NCBI RefSeq assembly: GCF_048541825.1
Contig: NZ_CP183332.1
Coordinates: 3,472,001-3,536,000, forward strand
Length of the DNA: 64,000 bases
DNA from: Caulobacter sp048541825
GTDB taxonomy: Bacteria > Pseudomonadota > Alphaproteobacteria > Caulobacterales > Caulobacteraceae
Reading direction: 5' to 3'
The stretch's first letter is position 1. Every line of letters begins with the position of its first letter. Shown one piece after another: positions 49,320 through 57,790 of the stretch. The position numbers and the translations under genes are program-made. The notes under the pieces are model-generated. The model was not told the origin of the DNA. It ran no database searches and saw only the letters and a list, made by a program, of their open reading frames with translations.

Positions 49320-49802
49320 ATGTTGGCCGACCTGCGTCGTCCCGAGCGGACGTTCACGATCCGCAATCTCTGCAACGAATTCAAAGCCACGCCTCGCGCC
49401 CTGCGCTTCTATGAGGACAAGGGCCTGCTCAATCCGGCCCGCGAAGGCCTCAACCGCGTCTATTCCCACAAGGACCGCGTCCGCCTGCAACTGATCCTGC
49501 GCGGCAAGCGCGTGGGCCTGTCGCTGTCGGAAATCCGCGAACTGCTGGACCTGTATGACGAGAACGACGACGGCGCGGCCCAGATGGCCCGATCGCTGAA
49601 GAAGTTCCGTGAACGCGCCACGGCGCTGGAGCAGCAACGCGAAGACATCGACGGCGCCCTGATCGAACTGCACCAGGCCTGCGCCCGTCTCGAACAGCGC
49701 CTGGCCGAGATCCGCCCCGACCTGCTGCCGCGCGCCGCCGACTATGACCAGGTGCTGCGCGCCCGGCTGGACGGTCACGCAGACGCCGCCTTGGGCAAGT
49801 AA
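49320..49802 (+). CDS. MerR-family regulator (LiuR-like) of acyl-CoA degradation
   Basis: A 160-residue protein with the MerR winged helix (TFTIRNLCNEFKATPRALRFYEDKGLL, RVYSHKDRVRLQLILRGKRVGLSLSEIRELLDLYD) and a long coiled-coil dimerisation helix after it. It lacks a metal-binding cysteine set, so it is a small-molecule or acyl-CoA responder. GGGAGG lies nine bases before the ATG. It heads a same-direction cluster of beta-oxidation genes with a 41-base gap to the first, which supports a role as its local regulator. Confidence 0.85.
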   Translation: MLADLRRPERTFTIRNLCNEFKATPRALRFYEDKGLLNPAREGLNRVYSHKDRVRLQLILRGKRVGLSLSEIRELLDLYDENDDGAAQMARSLKKFRERATALEQQREDIDGALIELHQACARLEQRLAEIRPDLLPRAADYDQVLRARLDGHADAALGK

Positions 49803-49843
49803 GCCTTACCCTCTTTCTACACTCTCATAGTCCAGGACCTTCC

Positions 49844-51637
49844 ATGACCTACCAGGCGCCCGTTCGCGATCACGTCTTCATCCTGCGCGACATGCTGAAC
49901 ATCGATCAGCACGGCCAACTGCCGGCCTTCGCCGACGCCTCGTTCGATACGGTCGAGCAGATTCTGGAAGCCGCGGCCCAGTTCACCGGCGAGGTGCTGG
50001 CCCCGCTGAACGCCGTGGGAGACAAGCACGGCTGCGTGCTGGACAAGGACACCAACGAAGTCACCACCCCGCCGGGTTTCAAGGAAGCCTACAAGCAGCT
50101 GTGTGAAGGCGGCTGGACGGGTCTGGGCTCCGACCCCGCCTATGGCGGCCAGGGCCTGCCACATGTCGTCAATCTGGCGTTCAGCGAGATGTCGAGCTCG
50201 GCCAACATGGCGTTTTCGATGTATCCGGGCCTGGCCCACGGCGCCTATTCGGCCATCCACACCGGCGGCACCGACGCGCAGAAGGAACTCTATCTGCCCA
50301 AGATGGTGACCGGCGAATGGACCGGCACCATGAACCTGACCGAGCCGCATTGCGGCACGGACCTCGGTTTGCTGCGCACCAAGGCGGTTCCGCAGGCTGA
50401 CGGCACGTATCGCATCACTGGCCAGAAGATCTGGATCAGCGCCGGCGAGCACGACATGGCCGACAACATCGTCCACCTGGTGCTGGCCCGCATCGAAGGC
50501 GCCCCGGCCGGCGTGAAGGGCATCTCGCTGTTCATCGTACCCAAGTTCCTGCCCAAGGAAGACGGCTCGGTGGGCGAGCGCAATGTCGGCGCCAAGTGCG
50601 TGGGCCTTGAAGAGAAGATGGGCATCCACGGCAACGCCACCTGCGTCATGCAATATGAAGACGCCAAGGGCTGGCTGATCGGCGGCGAGAACGCCGGCCT
50701 GAGGATCATGTTCGTGATGATGAACGAGGCCCGCCTGGGCGTCGGCATGCAGGGCGTGGCCCAGGGCGAGGCCGCCTATCAGGCCGCCGCCGCCTTCGCC
50801 AAGGACCGCCTGCAGGGCCGCTCGCTGACCGGCCCCAAGAACGCCGACGGCCCGGCCGATCCGATCATCGTCCATCCGGACGTGCGTCGCATGCTGCTGG
50901 AGAGCAAGGCCCTGATCGAAGGCGGCCGCGCCTTCCTGTTCTGGACCGCCCTGCACGGCGACCTGGCCCACGCCCACCCCGACGAAAAGGTCCGGGAAAA
51001 GGCCGAGGACTATATGGGCCTGATGACGCCCGTGCTGAAAGGCTATCTGACCGACAAGGGCTTCAAGATCTGTTCGGACGCGGTGCAGGTGCACGGCGGC
51101 AGCGGCTTCACCGAGCACTTCCCGGTCAGCCAGTTCATGCGCGATTGCCGCATCGCCCTGATCTATGAAGGCACCAATGGCGTTCAGGCCCTGGACCTGG
51201 TGGGCCGCAAGCTGGCCTCCAAGGGCGGCCGCGCGGTGATGACCTTCTTCCAGGAAATCGACCAGTTCATCGGCGAGAACGACACCGACGAAGGCCTCAA
51301 GCCCTTCATCACGGCCTTGGCCGAGGTGAAGGCCCAGATGCAGGACGGCACGATGTGGCTGATGCAGAACGGCCTGCAGAACCCCGACAACGCCGGCGCG
51401 GCCTCGACCGACTACATGCACCTCTTCGGCCTGACGGGCCTGGCCTATATGTGGGCCCTGCAGGTCAAGGCGGCCCAGGCCAAGATCGCGGCCGGCTCGT
51501 CCGATCCGTTCTACTCGACCAAGGTGATCACGGCGCAATATTTCATCGAACGCATCTTGCCTGACGCTGGGGCGCATCTGACCAAACTCAAGACGGGCTC
51601 AGCGACCCTGATGGCGCTGCCTGCGGAGGCTTTCTGA
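49844..51637 (+). CDS. Acyl-CoA dehydrogenase, long (597-residue) type
   Basis: A 597-residue FAD enzyme that introduces the alpha-beta double bond into acyl-CoA. Visible are MNLTEPHCGTDLGLLRTKA (FAD/substrate cap), the middle beta domain, and the catalytic glutamate segment IYEGTNGVQALDLVGRKL. The extra N- and C-terminal regions identify the DmdC/FadE-like branch whose members act on long-chain or 3-methylthiopropionyl-CoA substrates. It starts 41 bases after merR ends and two bases before the next dehydrogenase, so all are probably one transcript. Confidence 0.92.
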   Translation: MTYQAPVRDHVFILRDMLNIDQHGQLPAFADASFDTVEQILEAAAQFTGEVLAPLNAVGDKHGCVLDKDTNEVTTPPGFKEAYKQLCEGGWTGLGSDPAYGGQGLPHVVNLAFSEMSSSANMAFSMYPGLAHGAYSAIHTGGTDAQKELYLPKMVTGEWTGTMNLTEPHCGTDLGLLRTKAVPQADGTYRITGQKIWISAGEHDMADNIVHLVLARIEGAPAGVKGISLFIVPKFLPKEDGSVGERNVGAKCVGLEEKMGIHGNATCVMQYEDAKGWLIGGENAGLRIMFVMMNEARLGVGMQGVAQGEAAYQAAAAFAKDRLQGRSLTGPKNADGPADPIIVHPDVRRMLLESKALIEGGRAFLFWTALHGDLAHAHPDEKVREKAEDYMGLMTPVLKGYLTDKGFKICSDAVQVHGGSGFTEHFPVSQFMRDCRIALIYEGTNGVQALDLVGRKLASKGGRAVMTFFQEIDQFIGENDTDEGLKPFITALAEVKAQMQDGTMWLMQNGLQNPDNAGAASTDYMHLFGLTGLAYMWALQVKAAQAKIAAGSSDPFYSTKVITAQYFIERILPDAGAHLTKLKTGSATLMALPAEAF

Positions 51638-51639
51638 TC

Positions 51640-52803
51640 ATGAGCGTGCTCGACGTCGCAAAACCGGCTTTCATGGCGGAGGAAGACATCGCGATCTTTG
51701 ACGACGCGGTCGGCAAGTTCTTCGACGAGCACGCGCCTGAAGCGACGGTTGCGCAGTGGCGCAAGAACCACTGCGTCGATCGCGACATGTGGACCAAGGC
51801 GGGGGAGGCCGGCTTGCTGGGCCTCTCCGTGCCGGAGGAATATGGCGGGGCCGGCGGCGACTATCGCCACGAGGTCGTGCTGATGGAACAGCTGGGCCTC
51901 AAGGGCGTGGATGGCTTCGGCATCAGCCTGCACAACGCCATCATCATGCCCTATCTCGTCCACTACGGGACCGAAGAGCAGAAGCGCCGCTGGCTGCCCA
52001 GAATGGCCACCGGCGAACTGGTCGGCGCGATCGCCATGACCGAGCCCGGCGCAGGCTCGGACCTTCAGGGCATCAAGACCACCGCCAAGAAGGTCGGCAA
52101 CCAGTATGTCATCAACGGCTCCAAGACCTTCATCACCAACGGTCAGACCGCCAATCTGATCATCGTGGTCGCCAAGACCGACGCCGCCGCCGGCGCGCGC
52201 GGCACCTCGCTCCTCATGGTCGAGACCGATGGAGCCGAAGGCTTCGAGCGTGGCCGCAACCTCGACAAGCTGGGCCAGGAAGCCCAGGACACGTCGGAAC
52301 TGTTCTTCAACGACGTCAAGGTTCCGACCGAGAACCTGCTGGGCGTCGACGAGGGCCAGGGCTTCTTCCAGTTGATGGGCCAACTGCCGCAGGAGCGCCT
52401 GAACATCGGCGTTCAGGGCATGGCCACCATCGAGCGGGCGCTGGAGCTGACCATCGCCTATGTCAAGGAGCGCCGGGCCTTCGGCAAGGCGATCCTTGAT
52501 TTCCAGAACACCCAGTTCGTGCTGGCCGAATGCAAGACCGAGGCGACCGTCGCCCGCGTCTTCATCAATCACTGCATCGAGCAGCATCTGGCCGGCAAGC
52601 TGGACGCCTCGACTGCCTCGATGGCCAAGTACTGGGTCAGCGACCTGGAGAACAAGATCGTCGACCGCTGCCTGCAGCTGTTCGGCGGCTATGGTTTCAT
52701 GAACGAGTATCCGATCGCCCGCATGTACCGTGACAGCCGCGTCCAGCGGATCTATGGCGGCACCAACGAGGTGATGAAGATCCTGATCGCGAGGACGCTC
52801 TAA
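51640..52803 (+). CDS. Acyl-CoA dehydrogenase, standard (387-residue) type
   Basis: A 387-residue FAD-dependent acyl-CoA dehydrogenase. Signatures are AMTEPGAGSDLQGIKTTA and the C-terminal QLFGGYGFMNEYPIARMYRD. The usual catalytic YEGT is YGGT here (RIYGGTNEVMK), as in long-chain and isovaleryl-type enzymes, where the base glutamate sits elsewhere in the chain. A candidate is in LPQERLNIGVQG. It begins two bases after the stop of the first dehydrogenase. The chain-length preference is not decidable. Confidence 0.92.
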   Translation: MSVLDVAKPAFMAEEDIAIFDDAVGKFFDEHAPEATVAQWRKNHCVDRDMWTKAGEAGLLGLSVPEEYGGAGGDYRHEVVLMEQLGLKGVDGFGISLHNAIIMPYLVHYGTEEQKRRWLPRMATGELVGAIAMTEPGAGSDLQGIKTTAKKVGNQYVINGSKTFITNGQTANLIIVVAKTDAAAGARGTSLLMVETDGAEGFERGRNLDKLGQEAQDTSELFFNDVKVPTENLLGVDEGQGFFQLMGQLPQERLNIGVQGMATIERALELTIAYVKERRAFGKAILDFQNTQFVLAECKTEATVARVFINHCIEQHLAGKLDASTASMAKYWVSDLENKIVDRCLQLFGGYGFMNEYPIARMYRDSRVQRIYGGTNEVMKILIARTL

Positions 52804-52805
52804 CC

Positions 52806-53117
52806 ATGCTCGTCGAGGCCGCCATCGCGTTCTGCGTCACCAACACGTCCGACCAGGCCGTGGTGGGTCGCGTGCGCGATCGTGACCCTGCGGCAGCCAG
52901 GCCGGCGCTCGACAAGGTGGCGCCGGGCCAGACGGGCTGCGTCAGCTTTCCCGCCGGCCTGATGATGCCGATGCTTCACCTGTCGCTGGATGGCGCCAGC
53001 GCCGAGACGACCTGCCAGACCGCCCGCATGTTCAGGGCCGGCGACAAGGTCAGCTTCACCTACGGGCGCGCGCCATCCGGCCTTGGTCACTGCTACGCAA
53101 CGGAGGTCACCCGATGA
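52806..53117 (+). CDS. Hypothetical 103-residue protein in the beta-oxidation cluster
   Basis: A small protein of beta character (FCVTNTSDQAVVGRVRD, LHLSLDGASAETTCQTARMFRAGDKVSFTYGR) with several cysteines, possibly an Ig-like or secreted fold. No clear signal peptide was found, although the first residues LVEAAIAFCVTN are mildly hydrophobic. Its stop overlaps the next ATG (ATGA), and its start lies two bases after the dehydrogenase stop. No family was recognised. Confidence 0.5.
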   Translation: MLVEAAIAFCVTNTSDQAVVGRVRDRDPAAARPALDKVAPGQTGCVSFPAGLMMPMLHLSLDGASAETTCQTARMFRAGDKVSFTYGRAPSGLGHCYATEVTR

Positions 53118-53452
53118 TGGTCGAAGCCCCGCCCCAGGACGCCCGCGCGGCCGTGGTCTGCGTCCGCGCCGATCCCAAGGGTCGGCGGCCCTTGAGCTTT
53201 TCCGGCAAACTGGTCGGCAAACGCCCCCAGCCCGGCGAGTTCAAGCTGCCGCTCAAGCCCGGCGTCGATGTCTGCAACAATCTGCTGCGCTCCAAGATCG
53301 CGACCTGGACTCTAGAGGTCACCACCTCGGGCTTCACACCCTGCACCCTGCCGGCGCCGGAGTTTGGCTATCGGGTCACCTACAGCGCCAAGGCGACGCG
53401 GGGTTTGCAATGCGCCCAGATCGCCAAGTCGCCCATCGGGACCTGGAAATAA
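53114..53452 (+). CDS. Hypothetical 112-residue protein in the beta-oxidation cluster
   Basis: A small basic protein (AAVVCVRADPKGRRPLSFSGKLVGKR, then WTLEVTTSGFTPCTLPAPEFGYRVTYSAK). It has four or five cysteines and a beta-rich pattern like the gene before it, so the two may be related or interact. It overlaps the upstream gene by four bases and ends one base into the OsmC start (TAATG). No function was recognised. Confidence 0.5.
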   Translation: MMVEAPPQDARAAVVCVRADPKGRRPLSFSGKLVGKRPQPGEFKLPLKPGVDVCNNLLRSKIATWTLEVTTSGFTPCTLPAPEFGYRVTYSAKATRGLQCAQIAKSPIGTWK

Positions 53453-53931
53453 TGTCGGTCCACACCGCGACCATCTCCTGGACCCTCGAGCCCGGCGCGG
53501 ACTTTCCCAAGGGCCGCTATAGCCGCGTCCACACGCTGTCCTTCGACGGCGGCGTGACCACGACCGGCTCGGCCTCGCCCTCGGTGGTGCCCCTGCCGTG
53601 GTCGGATCCGGCCGGCGTCGATCCCGAAGAGATGTTCGTCGCGGCCCTGTCGGCCTGCCACATGCTGACCTTCCTGGATCTGGCCCGCCGGGCCAGGTTC
53701 GTCATCACCGCCTATGCCGATAGGGCCGAAGGCGTGATGACCAAAAATGATCATGGCGCGATGTGGGTCAGCACGGTCGCCCTGCGCCCCCGCATCACCT
53801 ACGAGGGCGCGCCGCCCAGCGAGGCCGAGGAAACGGCCCTGCACGAGGCCGCCCACCACGCCTGTTTCATCGCCAATTCGGTTCGCACGGATGTGCGGGT
53901 CGAGCCGGCGCTTACCCCACACCCCGTTTAG
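53452..53931 (+). CDS. OsmC/Ohr-family peroxidase-like protein
   Basis: A 159-residue OsmC-fold protein. The two cysteines of the family are present, C69 in LSACHMLTF and C138 in HHACFIANS, so it can reduce organic hydroperoxides. The start at 53452 overlaps the previous stop (TAATG). Its place inside a fatty-acid oxidation cluster suggests it removes lipid peroxides formed there, which is an inference. Confidence 0.88.
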   Translation: MSVHTATISWTLEPGADFPKGRYSRVHTLSFDGGVTTTGSASPSVVPLPWSDPAGVDPEEMFVAALSACHMLTFLDLARRARFVITAYADRAEGVMTKNDHGAMWVSTVALRPRITYEGAPPSEAEETALHEAAHHACFIANSVRTDVRVEPALTPHPV

Positions 53932-53954
53932 ACGACGCAGGAAGGAGCCATCAA

Positions 53955-55160
53955 ATGGCCGACGCTTACATCTTTGACGCCGTGCGCACCCCGCGCGGCA
54001 AGGGCAAGAAGGACGGATCTCTGCACGAGATCACCTCGCTGTCCCTGGCCAGCCAGGTCCTGGAAGCCCTCCGCGACCGCAACAACCTCGACACGTCCTA
54101 TGTCGACGACGTCGTGCTCGGCTGCGTCGCCCCCGTGGGCGAGCAGGGCAGCGACATCGCCCGCACCGCCGTCCTGACCGCCGACTACGCCGAGAGCGTC
54201 GCCGGCGTGCAGATCAACCGCTTCTGCGCCTCGGGCCTGGAAGCCGTGAACATGGCGGCCGCCAAGGTCGCCTCCGGCGAGGCCCAGCTGGCCATCGGCG
54301 GCGGCGTCGAGAGCATGAGCCGCGTGCCCATGGGCAGCGACGGCGGCGCCTGGCCGACCGACCCGTCCTCGGCCTTCAAGACCTATTTCGCCCCGCAGGG
54401 CGTTTCGGCAGACCTGATTGCCTCGCTTTACGGCTTCTCGCGCGATGACGTCGACGCCTATGCCGTCGAAAGCCAGCGCCGCGCCGCCGCCTCGTGGGCG
54501 GATGGCCGCTTCAAGAAGTCGGTCATCGGCGTCAAGGACCAGCTGGGCATCACCATCCTGGATCACGACGAGACCGTGCGCGGCTCGACCACCATGCAGA
54601 CCCTGGCCTCGCTGAACGCCTCGTTCACGGGCATGGGCGAGATGGCCTTCGACGCCGTGGTCACCCAGCGCTATCCGCAGGTGGAAAAGATCAATCACGT
54701 CCACCACGCCGGAAACAGCTCGGGCATCGTCGACGGCGCCGCCGGCGTGCTGATCGGCAGCAAGGAAATGGGCGAGGCCCTGGGCCTGAAGCCCCGCGGC
54801 CGCATCAAGGGCGCCGCCTCGATCGGCAGCGAGCCCTCGATCATGCTCACGGGGCCCTCGCTGGTCACTGAAAAGCTGCTCAAGCGCCTGGGCATGGGCG
54901 TGAAGGACATCGACCTCTATGAACTGAACGAGGCCTTCGCCGCCGTCGTCCTGCGCATGATGCAGGCGCTGGACATCCCGCACGACAAGATGAACGTCAA
55001 CGGCGGCGCTATCGCCATGGGTCACCCCCTGGGCGCAACCGGCGCGATGCTGATCAGCACCATGCTCGACGAACTGGAGCGCTCCGACAAGGAGACCGCC
55101 CTGATCACCCTGTGCGTCGGCGCCGGCATGGGCACCGCCACCGTCATCGAACGCGTCTAA
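53955..55160 (+). CDS. fadA: Acetyl-CoA acyltransferase (thiolase)
   Basis: A 401-residue thiolase. The acyl-carrying cysteine is C91 (RFCASGLEAVN). The second catalytic pair is in GGAIAMGHPLGATGA (His) and the C-terminal LCVGAGMGTATV (Cys). It cleaves 3-ketoacyl-CoA to acetyl-CoA in the last step of each beta-oxidation round. GAAGGAG lies eight bases upstream. It is 25 bases from the FadB-like gene; by context the pair is a fadA-fadB module, though acetoacetyl-CoA thiolase activity is possible. Confidence 0.92.
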   Translation: MADAYIFDAVRTPRGKGKKDGSLHEITSLSLASQVLEALRDRNNLDTSYVDDVVLGCVAPVGEQGSDIARTAVLTADYAESVAGVQINRFCASGLEAVNMAAAKVASGEAQLAIGGGVESMSRVPMGSDGGAWPTDPSSAFKTYFAPQGVSADLIASLYGFSRDDVDAYAVESQRRAAASWADGRFKKSVIGVKDQLGITILDHDETVRGSTTMQTLASLNASFTGMGEMAFDAVVTQRYPQVEKINHVHHAGNSSGIVDGAAGVLIGSKEMGEALGLKPRGRIKGAASIGSEPSIMLTGPSLVTEKLLKRLGMGVKDIDLYELNEAFAAVVLRMMQALDIPHDKMNVNGGAIAMGHPLGATGAMLISTMLDELERSDKETALITLCVGAGMGTATVIERV

Positions 55161-55185
55161 GCACCGACCTCAAGGAACTAACACC

Positions 55186-57384
55186 ATGGAAAACTTCAAG
55201 ATCGAGGTCGATTCCGACGGCGTGGCCCTGGTCACCTTCGACGTGCCCGGCCGGACGATGAACACCCTGACCGCTTCGGTGATCAAGGAAATCGGCGACG
55301 TCGTCGAGACCATCAAGAGCGACGCCAATATCAAGGGCGCCGTCATCACCTCGGGCAAGACGACCGGCTTCTGCGCCGGCGCCGACTTGGGCGAACTGGG
55401 CGGCTCCGGCGGCCTGGGCGGCGGCGGCTCTGGCGAAGAAGGCCTGAAGGCCGCCTTCGAAGCGGGCTTCGCGCTCAACAAGGCGTTCCGCGCCCTGGAA
55501 ACCTGCGGCAAGCCGGTGGCCGCGGCCATCAATGGCCTGGCCATGGGCGGCGGTCTCGAGATCGCTCTCGCCTGCCACTACCGCGTCGTGGCCGACAACC
55601 CGAAGATCCAGCTGGCCCTGCCGGAAGCCAAGGTCGGCCTGCTGCCGGGCGCCGGCGGCACCCAGCGTCTGCCGCGCCTGATGGGCGTGATGAACGCCGC
55701 GCCCTACCTGCTGGAAGGCAAGTCGATGAAGCCGGCCGAGGCGCTCGCCGCCAAGGTCGTGCATGAAGTGGTGGCCGCCGATCAGGTGGTCGAGGCCGCC
55801 AAGACCTGGGTCAAGACCAAGGGCGACCCCGTCGCCCCGTGGGACAAGAAGGACTTCAAGCTGCCCGGCGGCGGCCCCTACAGCCCCGGCGGCAGCCAGG
55901 TGTTCGTGATGGGCAACGCCATGCTGCGCAAGAGCACCTATGGCAACTATCCGGCCCAGCTGAACATCATGAAGGCGGTCTATGAAGGCACCCAGGTGCC
56001 CTTCGACGCCGCCCTGCGGATCGAGACCCGCTACTTCCTCAAGACCATGATGACGCCCCAGGCCAAGGGCATGATCCGCACCCTGTTCCTCTCCCTCCAG
56101 GAGCTGGGCAAAGGTTCGGGCCGTCCCGCCGGCGTGCCGCACTATGACGTCAAGAAGGTCGCCGTTCTGGGCGCCGGCATGATGGGCGCGGGCATTGCCT
56201 ACGTCCAGGCCATGGCCGGCATCGAAAGCGTGCTGATCGACCAGACCCAGGAAGCCGCCGACAAGGGCAAGGGCTATGCCGAAGCCCTGGTCAAGAAGGC
56301 CGTCTCGCGCGGCAAAATGACCGCCGAGAAGGGTGAGAAGGTCCTGGCCCTGATCACCCCGACCACGGACTATGCCCTGGTCAAGGGTTCGGACCTGGTC
56401 GTGGAAGCCGTGTTCGAGAACCGCGAAGTGAAGGCCGACGTCACCAAGAAGGCCGAAGCCCAGCTGGCCGACACCGCCATCTTCGGCTCCAACACCTCGA
56501 CCCTGCCGATCACCGGCCTGTCGAAGGCGTCGGTGCGTCCCGCCTCGTTCATCGGCATCCACTTCTTCTCGCCGGTCGACAAGATGGGCCTGGTCGAGAT
56601 CATCATGGGTGAGGCGACCAGCCAGGAAGCCCTGGCCAAGTCGATCGACTACGTCCTGAAGATCAAGAAGACCCCGATCGTCGTCAATGACAGCCGTGGT
56701 TTCTACACCTCGCGCTGCTTCGGCACCTTCGTGCAGGAAGGCCTGGAAATGATGGCCGAGGGCATCGCCCCGGCGATCATCGACAATGTCGGCCGCGCCA
56801 CCGGCATGCCGCGCGGTCCGCTGGAGATGAACGACGACGTCGCGCTGGACCTCTCCTACAAGATCGGCGAGCAGACCAAGAAGGACCTCGGCGACAAGTA
56901 CGAGGAGCGTCCCTTCGCGCCCGTCCTTGAAAAGATGGTCGTCGAGCTGGGCCGCCTGGGCCGCAAGAACGGCAAGGGCTTCTACGACTATCCGGAAAGC
57001 GGCGCCAAGCGCATCTGGCCGGGCCTGGCCGAGCTGATGCCGGTGACCACCGCTGACGCCGACAAGGCCCTGATCGAGGAGATCCGCACGCGCCTCCTCT
57101 ATCGCCAGGCCGTGGAAGCCGCCCGCTGCTTCGAGGAAGGCGTCATCGTCGATCCGCGCGAAGCCGATGTCGGCGCGATCCTGGGCTGGGGCTTCGCGCC
57201 CTGGACCGGCGGTCCCGTCAGCATGATCGACGGCATCGGCCTGAAGGCCTTTGTCGAGGGCTGCGACGCCCTCGCCCAGAAGTTCGGTTCGCGCTTCACG
57301 CCGCCGAAGCTGCTGCGCGAAATGGCCGAGAAGGGCGAAACCTTCTACAGCCGCTTTGGCGTCAAGACGAAGGCGGCGGCGTAA
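55186..57384 (+). CDS. fadB: Multifunctional enoyl-CoA hydratase/3-hydroxyacyl-CoA dehydrogenase
   Basis: A 732-residue fusion. Residues 1-190 are the crotonase domain (FCAGADLGEL, NGLAMGGGLEIALACHYRV, PEAKVGLLPGAGGTQRLPRL). Residues about 325-510 are the NAD-binding part (VAVLGAGMMGAGIAY), followed by the C-terminal helical domains. It carries out the hydration and dehydrogenation steps of beta-oxidation. An unusual glycine-rich insertion (ELGGSGGLGGGGSGEEG, residues 70-86) sits just after the CoA-binding loop. It is the last gene of the cluster, with a strong terminator after it. Confidence 0.92.
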   Translation: MENFKIEVDSDGVALVTFDVPGRTMNTLTASVIKEIGDVVETIKSDANIKGAVITSGKTTGFCAGADLGELGGSGGLGGGGSGEEGLKAAFEAGFALNKAFRALETCGKPVAAAINGLAMGGGLEIALACHYRVVADNPKIQLALPEAKVGLLPGAGGTQRLPRLMGVMNAAPYLLEGKSMKPAEALAAKVVHEVVAADQVVEAAKTWVKTKGDPVAPWDKKDFKLPGGGPYSPGGSQVFVMGNAMLRKSTYGNYPAQLNIMKAVYEGTQVPFDAALRIETRYFLKTMMTPQAKGMIRTLFLSLQELGKGSGRPAGVPHYDVKKVAVLGAGMMGAGIAYVQAMAGIESVLIDQTQEAADKGKGYAEALVKKAVSRGKMTAEKGEKVLALITPTTDYALVKGSDLVVEAVFENREVKADVTKKAEAQLADTAIFGSNTSTLPITGLSKASVRPASFIGIHFFSPVDKMGLVEIIMGEATSQEALAKSIDYVLKIKKTPIVVNDSRGFYTSRCFGTFVQEGLEMMAEGIAPAIIDNVGRATGMPRGPLEMNDDVALDLSYKIGEQTKKDLGDKYEERPFAPVLEKMVVELGRLGRKNGKGFYDYPESGAKRIWPGLAELMPVTTADADKALIEEIRTRLLYRQAVEAARCFEEGVIVDPREADVGAILGWGFAPWTGGPVSMIDGIGLKAFVEGCDALAQKFGSRFTPPKLLREMAEKGETFYSRFGVKTKAAA

Positions 57385-57410
57385 AGCTTCCTCCATCGCT
57401 GAGACTGGAG

Positions 57411-57438
57411 AGGGCCCGGCGGCGACGCCGGGCCCTTT
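57411..57438 (+). terminator. Terminator of the beta-oxidation cluster
   Basis: AGGGCCCGGCG / CGCCGGGCCCT with loop GCGA, followed by TTTC. The core is almost the same sequence as that of the ompA terminator at 4.9 kb. Confidence 0.9.
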
Positions 57439-57526
57439 TCATTTCAGCGCGGCCGCGCCGGTTGTGAATCGCCGCCGGGCCAAGTCAGCCATGGCGCTGC
57501 GACCCCAACGGGCTTAGCCTGTTGCC

Positions 57527-57727
57527 ATGCGCAACACCCTCACCGGCGACGACCGTGTCCTCCTCGACCGCTATGTCGAGAGCGTCCTGCTGCGATTTAG
57601 CGACAACCGCTACAATCTGGGCGAAGCGACCCAGGAACTGGCCGAGGCCTTCGTGCGGGTGGCGGCGGGCGAGCCCGACTGGCTGGGCCACATGCGCGGT
57701 GTGATCGAGGCCGGCGACGACGCCTGA
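57527..57727 (+). CDS. Hypothetical 66-residue protein
   Basis: A short acidic protein with regular helices (DDRVLLDRYVESVLLRFSDN, ATQELAEAFVRVAAGEPDW). Codon use is normal for this genome. It has no signal or membrane segment. The start lacks a clear ribosome site. No family was recognised. Confidence 0.5.
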   Translation: MRNTLTGDDRVLLDRYVESVLLRFSDNRYNLGEATQELAEAFVRVAAGEPDWLGHMRGVIEAGDDA

Positions 57728-57737
57728 GCCACAACGG

Positions 57738-57766
57738 AAAAGGGCCCCGCCTTGCGGCGGGGCCCC
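57738..57766 (-). terminator. Terminator of the TonB receptor gene on the minus strand
   Basis: The perfect stem GGGCCCCGCC / GGCGGGGCCC with loop GCAA (minus strand) is followed by TTTTCC. It lies 25 bases past the receptor stop and may also serve the small gene on the other strand. Confidence 0.85.
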
Positions 57767-57790
57767 TCGCTCTCCAGCGTTAGGCGTCGA

